This document shows positions 7,732 through 14,777 of a stretch of DNA of 26,300 nt, piece after piece. Origin of the DNA: Syntrophaceae bacterium UBA6109 (GTDB lineage: Bacteria; Desulfobacterota; Syntrophia; Syntrophales; UBA6109); contig DIWJ01000078.1 in the NCBI GenBank assembly GCA_002428445.1, positions 1-26,300 on the forward strand. The letters run 5' to 3'. Position 1 is the first letter of the stretch, and each line of letters begins with the position of its first letter. The notes below the pieces were generated by a model. The model did no database searches. It was given only the letters and a program-made list of their open reading frames with translations, and had not been told where the DNA came from. The translations under genes were made by a program, and so were the position numbers.

Positions 7732-8901
7732 TCAGTCCTTCAGCCAGGCGTCGGCCGGCATCCCCGGCTTGAGTTCCAGGTCCGGGTTGGGAACGGCCAC
7801 CTTGACGAGGTACACGAGCTTGACCCGCTCCTTGTGGGTCTGGATGATCTTGGGGGTGAATTCCCCTTCCGGCGACACGAAGGCCACCCGTCCCTTGAAG
7901 ACTTTTCCGGGGAAGGTGTCGACGCGGACCTCCGCCTCCTGTCCCGGTTTCACCTGGCCGATGCGGGTTTCCTCCACGAAGATCTTGAGGTCGACGGAAC
8001 TCAGATCGGCCAGCGTCAGCACCTCGCGTCCAGGCGTGACGACCTCGCCCGGCTCGATGTTGCGGCTCGTGATGATGCCCGTATATGGCGCCTTGAGCTG
8101 TCCGTACTCGAACTGGATCCTTGCCTGCTCAAGGGAGGCCTCCGCCAATTTCACCTGTGAGGCTGCGACATCCACGTCCTTCTGCGCGGTTTCGATTCTG
8201 CGAAGGTTGCTGCGGGCCTGCCTGGCCAGGGCCTCTCCCTCCTCGACACGCGCCTCGGCGGTCCGGACCGTCTCCTTGCGGGAGCCTTCCCGGGCGAGTT
8301 CGTAGGCCTCGCGGCTGCGCTCAAATTCCCGCAGCGCCGTTTCGTACCGGAGCCGCACGGCGTCCGCTTCCCGCTCGGAAACGACCGACTTGCGAAAGAG
8401 GGTTTCGTATTTGTCGCGGTTTTTGGCGGCGTCTTCCAGGGTCGCCTTGGCGGCCAGCATCCCCTGGCGCGCCCGCTCGAGGTCCTGCGGGCGGGTCCCG
8501 GCGCGGAGTTCGGCCAACTGCGAACGCAGCGCCCGGACGGATGCCTCCGCCCGCTCGAGTTCCGCGGGCAGGGCCTGGCGGTACATCTCCAGCACCGTCT
8601 GCGCCTGCTCCTTGGCCCGGACGGCCCGCTCGAGGCCGGCCTTCGCCTGATCAAAACGGGCCTGGAATTCCTGGCGATCCAGTTCCGCCAAGATGCTTCC
8701 CTTCACGACCCGCTGGCCTTCGCGGGCCGGCACGGCGACGACCTTCCCTCCCACCTGGAAGGCGAGATTCGACTGCGTCGCTTCGATCGTGCCGGAGTAA
8801 TAGCTTTGCCCCCGCTTGGACTTCCACTGCCCCACGTACACGAGCACGGCGACGCCGATGAGAAGACTCAGGAAGATGATGATGATGGTTTTGCGTTTCA
8901 C
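7732..8901 (-). CDS. HlyD/YbhG-type periplasmic adaptor of ABC exporter
   Basis: Membrane-fusion protein of 389 residues that would bridge the inner-membrane permeases to a TolC-type duct. It has an N-terminal anchor (TIIIIFLSLLIGVAVLVYVG), the first lipoyl half (GTIEATQSNLAFQVGGKV to LAELDRQEF), a long alpha-helical hairpin of about 190 residues rich in Glu, Ala and Arg, the second lipoyl half (KAPYTGIITSRNIEPGEVV), and a beta-barrel domain with the YbhG-like block TPKIIQTHKERVKLVYLVKV. The start is a GTG at 8901 (protein begins VKRKTIIII), preceded by GGAGGGG; the in-frame ATG at 9006 lies inside the repeat and has no ribosome site. It is separated from the upstream tolC-like gene by the composite repeat at 8952-9149. 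Confidence 0.92.
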   Translation of the reverse strand: MKRKTIIIIFLSLLIGVAVLVYVGQWKSKRGQSYYSGTIEATQSNLAFQVGGKVVAVPAREGQRVVKGSILAELDRQEFQARFDQAKAGLERAVRAKEQAQTVLEMYRQALPAELERAEASVRALRSQLAELRAGTRPQDLERARQGMLAAKATLEDAAKNRDKYETLFRKSVVSEREADAVRLRYETALREFERSREAYELAREGSRKETVRTAEARVEEGEALARQARSNLRRIETAQKDVDVAASQVKLAEASLEQARIQFEYGQLKAPYTGIITSRNIEPGEVVTPGREVLTLADLSSVDLKIFVEETRIGQVKPGQEAEVRVDTFPGKVFKGRVAFVSPEGEFTPKIIQTHKERVKLVYLVKVAVPNPDLELKPGMPADAWLKD

Positions 8902-8951
8902 GTTCCCCCTCCCTCTTCGGCCTGCGGTAAATTGCGGAAAAAATCCTCTTG

Positions 8952-9149
8952 CCAGGCTGTTCAAGAATGCCCGTATGCAAGGCCCCCGATGCTTCGACAG
9001 GCTCACCCTTCGACAGGCTCAGGGTGACAAATCTTTTTGGGGCTGCCCTGTGCCATGTCACGGTGCGCTTGTCGAACCGCGAACGGTGAAGGACGAGGGC
9101 CCTTCGATGGACTCAGGACGCCGCAGACGGGCGTTTTTGGACAGTCTGG
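8952..9149. repeat. palindromic intergenic repeat with extra central DNA (copy 2)
   Basis: Ends pair as in the other copies: CCAGgCTGTtCAA at the left, and an arm ending ACAGTCTGG at the right. The element is about 198 bp against 122-126 bp for the other complete copies. The middle carries the tandem CTTCGACAGGCTCA at 8992-9005 and 9008-9021, a different short repeat of a type common in bacterial intergenic DNA. The right end is 2 bp from the stop codon of the tolC-like gene (9152-9154). It lies inside the efflux operon, between the tolC-like and adaptor genes. Confidence 0.75.
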
Positions 9150-9151
9150 CG

Positions 9152-10498
9152 CTATTCCTTGCGGACGCCCATCGCCCGGTCCAACCGGGCCCGGTAGATG
9201 GAGTAATCCCCCAGCGCCTGGACGTAATCGGATTTCGCTTTCGTCAGCAGGGTCTGGGCGTCGAGCACTTCCGTGGATGTTGCCACCTGCTCGCGGTAGC
9301 GTTCCACGTTCATCCTGTAATTCTCCTCCGCCTGCGAAACGGACTGCTGCGTCACCTCGACCCGGCGGATCATCTCGCCGGTCGCGAGCCAGGTGTTCTT
9401 GATCTCCAGGGTAACCTGGTCTTTGAGGTTCTGCTGGACTTCGAGGGCCTGCCGCTCGCGGCTGAGGCCGCCGTCGACGCGCGCGTTCGTGCGGCCCCAT
9501 TCCCAGAACGTCCAGTTCGCCACCAGCATGCCGTACCAGCTCTCCTGGTCCTTGTACCGGGTGCCGCCGACGGAAGGCGTATCGCCGTAACGGCTGTAGT
9601 TGCCCACCGCCGAAACCTGCGGATAGTATTCGCTCTGCAGCGCCTTGATCTGCTTACGAAGCTGTTCGATCCGCAGTTCCATGGCCTTCAGTTCGGGCCG
9701 CCGCTCGAGTCCCTGCGCCAGGGCTTCATCCAGCGAGATGGGAAAAGGGTCCAGCGACAGGATGTCCTCGAGAAGGACAGGGTCCGTGAGGCCGCGCCGC
9801 AGGACCGTGTTGAAGCGCGAACGGGCCATCTCGAGTCCGTTTTCGGCGCGGAGCAGGAGCTGCTCGCCGTTGGAGAGTTCCACCTCCGCAAACAGGAGGT
9901 CGCTCTTGGGGATCATGCCGACGTCAAAGAAACCGCGCGCCGTTTCGTGGTGGGCCTTCAGGCGCTCGCGGGACTGCCGGGCCACGTCGAGGTAGCGCTC
10001 GGCCTTGAGGACGCCGTAATAGGCCTCCTTGACTTCGCGGATCACGTCCAGGATCGCGGCGCGCTCCTCGGTGCGGGATACCTCGATTCCCACCAGGGAG
10101 GCGTCATAGTTGGCCTTGATGCGGCCGCCCGTGAAGAGCGGCTGCTGCGCCTCGAGAGACCAATTGTAGTTGTCCTTGGTTCCCGTTCGCATCTGCTGGG
10201 CCGGGATCGCCGGCGGGACGCCGGGGAAGTTGAACGTCGGCTCCTCGTTGAGCCGGGTGTATCCGTAGGATGTGCTGAGCTTCGGGAGGAATCCTGTGAA
10301 TGCCTCTTTCCGCTGGGCCTCCGCCCCCTTCACTCCTTCGCGTGCGCCCTTGAGGACGGCGCTTCGATCGAGGGCCTGGCGGATACACTCCGATAGACTG
10401 AGCGGCTTGGCCTCGGCGGCCGGCAGCGGGGATCGCGGGAAGACCGCAAGAATCACGGCCAGCGCGAAAAGGATGCGACAAAGGGCTCTGCTCTTCAT
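9152..10498 (-). CDS. TolC-family outer-membrane efflux protein
   Basis: Outer-membrane/periplasmic duct protein of 448 residues. A signal peptide is visible: basic MKSR, hydrophobic ILFALAVILAVF, and likely cleavage after PLPAAEA. Two similar halves follow, each with an amphipathic strand pair (for example LPKLSTSYGYTRL and YPQVSAVGNYSRYGD) and long coiled helices. The C-terminus has the family pattern TEVLDAQTLLTKAKSDYVQALGDYSIYRARLDRAMG. Its ATG overlaps the tetR stop in an ATGA (10495-10498). As the second gene of the operon it should complete the tripartite pump. The repeat at 8952-9149 follows immediately after the stop. Confidence 0.94.
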   Translation of the reverse strand: MKSRALCRILFALAVILAVFPRSPLPAAEAKPLSLSECIRQALDRSAVLKGAREGVKGAEAQRKEAFTGFLPKLSTSYGYTRLNEEPTFNFPGVPPAIPAQQMRTGTKDNYNWSLEAQQPLFTGGRIKANYDASLVGIEVSRTEERAAILDVIREVKEAYYGVLKAERYLDVARQSRERLKAHHETARGFFDVGMIPKSDLLFAEVELSNGEQLLLRAENGLEMARSRFNTVLRRGLTDPVLLEDILSLDPFPISLDEALAQGLERRPELKAMELRIEQLRKQIKALQSEYYPQVSAVGNYSRYGDTPSVGGTRYKDQESWYGMLVANWTFWEWGRTNARVDGGLSRERQALEVQQNLKDQVTLEIKNTWLATGEMIRRVEVTQQSVSQAEENYRMNVERYREQVATSTEVLDAQTLLTKAKSDYVQALGDYSIYRARLDRAMGVRKE

Positions 10499-11202
10499 AT
10501 TGCCCCCTTTTTCTTCGTCCGGCGCGATGCTGTTTCCTTTTTCCCCTCGGTTTCGGGAAGAGGAACCGGCTGCGCGGACAGGGCCCGCAGGATCAGCTCT
10601 TCGATTTCCCCGGACATGACCTTCGTGACGTCCTCTCCGATCGGCAGGAAGACGTCGGCGAATTCCTTTCGCCTCGCCCGGATCGGCGCGCTCGACTTGT
10701 ACAGGAGCAGGGCGCCGATCACCATGAAGTGGACCAGAAAGGGCGTTGCCGGGACAAAGACGCCTTTTTCCCGCCCCCCCTCCATGATCTCGGTCAGCAT
10801 GCCGATGATCCGGCCGAGGTCCTCCGGCACGACATCGGGGAGGTTTCTGCCGCCGCCGGCGACTTCACGCAGCATGAGCGGGGGGAGTTGGGGATTTTCC
10901 TCGACCGTGCGGGCGAGATTGCGGATAAAAACGCGAAGCTTGTCGGCTGGCGAGACTGCGGAACGGATATCGCGGGAGATGCGTTCTGCCGTGTTGCCGA
11001 GAACGCGGTGAATCACCTCGGCGTACAGGGTCGCCTTGTCGCCGATGTGGTAGTAGATGGTGGCCTTGTTCACTCCGGCGCGCCGGGCGATCTCGTCCAC
11101 GTGGGCGCCCTCGTAGCCGACCTCAGAGAAGACCTGCTTGGCGACCTGCAGGATGTGACGGCTCGTGTCCTGTCCCTTTTCCTTTACCGCTTCACTGGCC
11201 AT
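10495..11202 (-). CDS. TetR-family repressor of the efflux operon
   Basis: Predicted DNA-binding repressor of 235 residues. The helix-turn-helix spans about residues 15-60, with the typical block VDEIARRAGVNKATIYYHIGDKATLYAEV; the remainder is a helical ligand-binding and dimerisation domain. A Lys/Arg-rich tail (GKKETASRRTKKKG) ends the protein. The start at 11202 (MASEAVKEKG) is chosen because the helix-turn-helix then lies at the usual distance from the N-terminus and GGGGAG lies upstream. Starts at 11226 or 11298 are possible but less likely, since 11298 would put the operator inside the gene. It is first in the operon and coupled to the tolC-like gene by ATGA, so it probably represses itself and the pump until an effector binds. 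The effector is unknown. Confidence 0.92.
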   Translation of the reverse strand: MASEAVKEKGQDTSRHILQVAKQVFSEVGYEGAHVDEIARRAGVNKATIYYHIGDKATLYAEVIHRVLGNTAERISRDIRSAVSPADKLRVFIRNLARTVEENPQLPPLMLREVAGGGRNLPDVVPEDLGRIIGMLTEIMEGGREKGVFVPATPFLVHFMVIGALLLYKSSAPIRARRKEFADVFLPIGEDVTKVMSGEIEELILRALSAQPVPLPETEGKKETASRRTKKKGAI

Positions 11203-11246
11203 TCCTTTCTGTCTCCCCAATTTCATCCGCAACCGATATTTATACC

Positions 11247-11271
11247 AACCGGTAAGTTTAACTATACGGTT
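11247..11271. promoter_or_regulatory. 25-bp palindromic operator for the TetR repressor
   Basis: Imperfect palindrome with outer arms AACCG/CGGTT and inner arms AGTT/AACT around a single central base; 18 of 24 paired positions match. It lies 45-69 bp upstream of the chosen tetR start. A TATAAA -10-like element follows it on the minus strand (about 11239-11244), so bound repressor would block the promoter. Size and symmetry suit a TetR-family operator. Confidence 0.75.
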
Positions 11272-11320
11272 AATAGATAAGGCCATGAAATCTGTCAAGA
11301 AGTTTTTCGGGGGACTGTGC

Positions 11321-11367
11321 AGGAAAACAGACTGTGCCCTTCGCCCGCCGGGCGAGGGGGCGCAGTC
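11321..11367 (-). terminator. likely intrinsic terminator of lon
   Basis: On the minus strand, 15 bases after the lon stop, an interrupted stem begins with GACTG and closes with CAGTC. The core TCGCCC/GGGCGA is GC-rich, and GTTTTCC follows. The T run is short, so termination may be partial. Confidence 0.6.
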
Positions 11368-11381
11368 CGTCGAACGGCAGC

Positions 11382-13727
11382 TCAGCCGAGAGCGATCTTC
11401 AGGACCTCCATCATCTCGTCCACGAAATGAAAACGGATTTCCTTGCGGACCTTCGCGGGCACATCGAACAGGTCCTTTTCGTTCCAGCGGGGCATGATGA
11501 TCGTTTTCACCCCGGCCCGGTGCGCCGCAAGGACCTTCTCCTTGATCCCGCCGACGGGCAGGACCAGACCGCGGAGAGTGATCTCACCGGTCATGGCGAG
11601 TTTCTTGTGGATCGGTTTTCCCCGGAGCAGCGAGGTCAGGGCCGTCAGGATCGTAACTCCGGCGGACGGGCCGTCCTTGGGAATCGCGCCGGAGGGGACG
11701 TGGATGTGGATGTCCGTTCCCTCGAAGAAATCTTTCGGAATGCGGAGCGCGTCCGCGTTGGCCCGGACGAAGCTCAACGCCGCCGTTGCCGATTCCTTCA
11801 TGACATCGCCGAGCTGTCCCGTAAGCGTGAGCCCGCCCTTCCCCTTCATGGCTGTCGCCTCGATGAAGAGAAGGTCTCCGCCCGAGGGCGTCCAGGCGAG
11901 CCCCAGGGCTACCCCGGGTTTGCTGACGCGGATTCCGATCTCCGGGCTGATGCGGACCGGTCCGAGGTAGAGCTGGAGGTCCTTCGCCTCGACGGAAGCC
12001 TTCTTGATGGCTCCCTCGGCGATCCGGCTGGCGACGCCGCGACAGACGGAGGCGATCTCCCGTTCCAGATTGCGGACCCCCGCCTCCCGGGTGTAGCCCG
12101 AGATGATCCCGCGGATCGCACTCTTGCCGATCCGGATCTGCGCCGCCTGGAGACCGTTGGCCTCGCGCTGGCGGGGGATCAGATAGCGCACGGCGATCTC
12201 GATCTTTTCGTCCAGGGTGTAGCCGGGCAGTTCGATCACTTCCAGACGATCGTGGAGCGCCGGGGGGATCGTCTCCAGGACGTTCGCCGTCGTGATGAAC
12301 ATCACCTTCGACAGGTCGAAAGGCACGTCCAGATAGTGGTCTGAAAAGGAGAAGTTCTGCTCCGGGTCCAGGACTTCCAGCAGCGCCGAGGACGGATCGC
12401 CGCGGAAGTCGCTGCCGACCTTGTCGATCTCATCCAGCATGAAGATGGGATTCCTGGATTCGGCGCGCCGTATTCCCTGGATGATCCGGCCCGGCAGCGC
12501 CCCTACGTAGGTCCGCCGGTGCCCGCGGATCTCCGCTTCATCGTGGACGCCGCCCAGGGACATGCGGATGAACTTGCGGCCCATCGCCCTCGCGATGGAG
12601 TGCCCCAGCGAGGTCTTTCCCGTGCCGGGAGGACCGGCAAAGCAGAGGATCGGTCCCCTGGAGTCGGGTTTGAGTTTGCGGACGGCCAGGTACTCGATGA
12701 TCCGCTTCTTGGGTTTTTCCAGGCCGTAATGATCCTCGTCGAGAACGCGCCGGGCTTTGGCGATGTCCAGGTTGTCCTCCGTAGCCTCGGTCCAGGGCAG
12801 CGACAGGAGCCAGTCGAGATAGGTGGCCGAGACGGTATATTCGGCCGAGGAGGGATGCATCCGTGAGAGACGCTCCAGCTCCCGCAATGCCTCTTTTTTC
12901 GCCTCCGCCGGCAGGTTCTTCTTCTCGATCTTGGCCCGGTAGTCCTCGACCTCGACCCGCGGCTCATCGGTCTCGCCGAGTTCCTGGCGGATCGCCTTGA
13001 GCTGCTGGCGCAGGTAATACTCCCGCTGGGATTTGTCGATGTCGCTCTTCACCTGGGTCTGGATCTTGTTTCCCAGTTCCAGGATCTCCACCTGGTGGTT
13101 GACGAGTTTCGTCACCTCCCGCAGGCGTTCCTTCACGTCGAGGATCTCCAGGATCTTCTGCTTCTCATCGCCGTCCGCATTGATAACGGATGCGATCATG
13201 TCCGCCAGGGTTCCCGGGTCGCCGATGGACTTCGCCATCATGCCGAATTCCTGGGGCAGGAAGGGCGAAAGCTTTACGATCCGGTCGAAGAGCGTCAGGA
13301 GGTTCGCCACCAGGGCCTCCACTTCGAGGTCTTTCACGGAGACGTCCTCGAGCGGCGCCACCTTTGCCTTGAGGTAGGGTTGAACTTCCGTGACCGAGAG
13401 GACCTTGAAGCGACTGACGCCCTGCACGAGCAGCTGGGCTTTGTTCTCGACGGTTTTGGCCATGCGGAGAATCACGCCTGCGGTTCCCACGGTATGAAGG
13501 TCCTCTGCAGCCGGGGCGGTCTCCCCTTGGGGTTTTTTCGCCTTCACGAGACCGATGAGGCGGTCCCTTGCCATGGCGTCGTCAACCAGCTTCATCGATT
13601 CCTCGCCGACGACCTCCATGGGAAGCATCATCTTCGGGAAAACGAAGACGTTGTAGAGAGGCAGGATGGGAAGGACCTCGGGCAACGTCAATGTCTTGAT
13701 TTCTTCAGGCGGTTTGGATTCCGTCAT
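11382..13727 (-). CDS. lon: ATP-dependent Lon protease (LonA)
   Basis: Cytosolic AAA+ protease of 781 residues, normal LonA length. The N-terminal substrate-binding domain (LPILPLYNVFVFPKMMLPMEV onward) is followed by a coiled region, then the AAA+ module with Walker A GPPGTGKTS and Walker B PIFMLDEIDK. The C-terminal protease domain carries the catalytic Ser (about S688, in KDGPSAGVTI) and Lys (about K731, in GGIKEKVLAAHR). GGAGG five bases before the ATG supports the start at 13727. It lies 36 nt after the small heat-shock gene on the same strand, so the two are probably co-transcribed from a heat-shock-type promoter. It degrades misfolded and specific regulatory proteins. Confidence 0.97.
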   Translation of the reverse strand: MTESKPPEEIKTLTLPEVLPILPLYNVFVFPKMMLPMEVVGEESMKLVDDAMARDRLIGLVKAKKPQGETAPAAEDLHTVGTAGVILRMAKTVENKAQLLVQGVSRFKVLSVTEVQPYLKAKVAPLEDVSVKDLEVEALVANLLTLFDRIVKLSPFLPQEFGMMAKSIGDPGTLADMIASVINADGDEKQKILEILDVKERLREVTKLVNHQVEILELGNKIQTQVKSDIDKSQREYYLRQQLKAIRQELGETDEPRVEVEDYRAKIEKKNLPAEAKKEALRELERLSRMHPSSAEYTVSATYLDWLLSLPWTEATEDNLDIAKARRVLDEDHYGLEKPKKRIIEYLAVRKLKPDSRGPILCFAGPPGTGKTSLGHSIARAMGRKFIRMSLGGVHDEAEIRGHRRTYVGALPGRIIQGIRRAESRNPIFMLDEIDKVGSDFRGDPSSALLEVLDPEQNFSFSDHYLDVPFDLSKVMFITTANVLETIPPALHDRLEVIELPGYTLDEKIEIAVRYLIPRQREANGLQAAQIRIGKSAIRGIISGYTREAGVRNLEREIASVCRGVASRIAEGAIKKASVEAKDLQLYLGPVRISPEIGIRVSKPGVALGLAWTPSGGDLLFIEATAMKGKGGLTLTGQLGDVMKESATAALSFVRANADALRIPKDFFEGTDIHIHVPSGAIPKDGPSAGVTILTALTSLLRGKPIHKKLAMTGEITLRGLVLPVGGIKEKVLAAHRAGVKTIIMPRWNEKDLFDVPAKVRKEIRFHFVDEMMEVLKIALG

Positions 13728-13763
13728 GTCGACCTCCGCGGCACGATTTTCTGCCGATGGGGA

Positions 13764-14210
13764 TTATCCCCGGGTGATTGAAATTTTGCGGGAGCGCTCG
13801 GCGGGGAGCTTGGAGAGCCGGATCGCCAGAAGTCCTTCCGCGTACGTCGCTGTGACGGAGTCCGTGTCGATCGGCGCGGGGAGTGCCAGATTCCGTTCAA
13901 AGGGCCCGTACGGAATCTCGGCGATCCGGTAGCGGACGTCTTCGGTCATCATGCATGTCCGGCGGTATCCTGCAATCCGGATCGTCTTTGTGCTGACTTC
14001 GACGTGCAGGTCTTCGCGGTTGACTCCCGCCAGCTCCGCGCGGATGAAAATGTTCCCCTCCGTTTCATACATGTCCAGCGCCGGCTGCCAGGAATGAACG
14101 GAAAGCATGAAACGCGGATGCGAAAGCCGGACCATCTCGTCGATCTTCCGGCACAACTCTCTGTCCCTCTGTCCGCTCTCTTCTTCGAGCGTGATGCGGA
14201 TAAATTCCAT
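13764..14210 (-). CDS. Hsp20/alpha-crystallin family small heat-shock protein
   Basis: ATP-independent holdase of 148 residues. The alpha-crystallin domain starts near WQPALDMYETEGNIFIRAELAGVNREDLHVEV and continues through IPYGPFERNLALPAPIDTDSVTATYAEGLLAIRLSK. The A-x-x-x-x-G-L-L signature is present as ATYAEGLLAIRL. The C-terminal I-x-I anchor reads ISI in RKISITRG, close to the very end. The start at 14210 has AGGAG six bases upstream. Placement directly ahead of lon suggests coordinated capture and degradation of unfolded proteins. A sigma32-like promoter with an inverted repeat precedes it. Confidence 0.94.
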   Translation of the reverse strand: MEFIRITLEEESGQRDRELCRKIDEMVRLSHPRFMLSVHSWQPALDMYETEGNIFIRAELAGVNREDLHVEVSTKTIRIAGYRRTCMMTEDVRYRIAEIPYGPFERNLALPAPIDTDSVTATYAEGLLAIRLSKLPAERSRKISITRG

Positions 14211-14238
14211 GGCGGGCTCCTGAAATCCTCGCAGCGTT

Positions 14239-14268
14239 ATCGATGGCCGTCTGGGCCATCAATTCAAG
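14239..14268 (-). promoter_or_regulatory. heat-shock-type promoter overlapped by an inverted repeat
   Basis: On the minus strand CTTGAATT (14268-14261) resembles the sigma32 -35 consensus, and GGCCATCGAT about 13-14 bp further on resembles its C-rich -10. An inverted repeat, ATTGATGGCC/GGCCATCGAT with a CAGAC spacer (14263-14239, 9 of 10 pairs), spans the spacer and -10, so a repressor could act here. It is not a CIRCE element. The predicted start is about 25 nt before the ATG. No other feature was recognised in 14211-14496. Confidence 0.45.
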
Positions 14269-14496
14269 ATTACGGACTGTCGAAAGACCTTCTTCGGCCA
14301 AAGGTTCCGGATCGAGTCGTCGATTTTCGCGGACAGCGATTCCCGGCGCTTCATCGCGGCCCGGTCACTGGATAATGTAGTCATGCGGGGAGGAACGTCA
14401 AGGGTAACGCTTCTCCATCAATGCGGGAATATGGCCGTCGACGAGCGGAGGCGGCCGGTTGCAGGGGTCACGAAAGAATTTCGGGTGTGCGGTCGA

Positions 14497-14571
14497 TGGA
14501 GCCGGAGAAGGGAATCGGACCCTTAACCTCACGATTACGAATCGCGTGCTCTACCGTTGAGCTACTCCGGC
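14497..14571 (-). tRNA. tRNA-Thr (anticodon CGT)
   Basis: Full cloverleaf of 75 nt including an encoded CCA end (14497-14499). The acceptor stem is GCCGGAG/CTCCGGC with discriminator T, and the D arm is GCTC/GAGC. The anticodon stem-loop CGCGA-TTCGTAA-TCGTG carries anticodon CGT, which reads the ACG threonine codon. The T arm AAGGG/CCCTT has loop TCCGATT, in which the second base is C instead of the usual T, so position 55 could not be pseudouridine. The gene stands alone, divergent from the adenylate cyclase gene. Confidence 0.93.
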
Positions 14572-14644
14572 GCCTCGACAGGCTTGCCAACCCGTTTCCA
14601 ATCCCGACGGGTACTTGCGGGAGGAAACTTCTGAAAACGTGCGG

Positions 14645-14673
14645 TATGTAGCGTATCCGCATCTCCTTGTCAA
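14645..14673 (-). promoter_or_regulatory. candidate sigma70 promoter for tRNA-Thr
   Basis: On the minus strand a perfect TTGACA -35 (14673-14668) is followed after 17 bp by TACATA (14650-14645), a weak -10. Transcription would begin near 14638, leaving a leader of about 67 nt for RNase P processing. Confidence 0.5.
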
Positions 14674-14722
14674 GGTCTTGCCCCAAATGCCCGGGACCGG
14701 TGTTTTTTCGAAGCCTGCCGGC

Positions 14723-14750
14723 TTGACATTCCCCGTTGCTCTGATAGAAT
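14723..14750 (+). promoter_or_regulatory. strong sigma70 promoter for the adenylate cyclase gene
   Basis: TTGACA (14723-14728) and TAGAAT (14745-14750) are separated by 16 bp, and the -10 is preceded by TGA. Transcription would start near 14757, about 20 nt before the ATG at 14778, with GGAAGGAG at 14762-14769. It could drive the alr gene too. Confidence 0.75.
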
Positions 14751-14777
14751 CCGCCCATATTGGAAGGAGAGCGGACC

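Noticed and set aside
8992..9021. Tandem CTTCGACAGGCTCA as the start of a CRISPR array
   Set aside because: Only two units, 2-bp spacer, no further repeats and no cas genes.
14389..14416. Inverted repeat GGAGgAaCGT/ACGcTTCTCC as a terminator for tRNA-Thr
   Set aside because: It lies about 80 bases after the tRNA, has mismatches and no T run on the minus strand.
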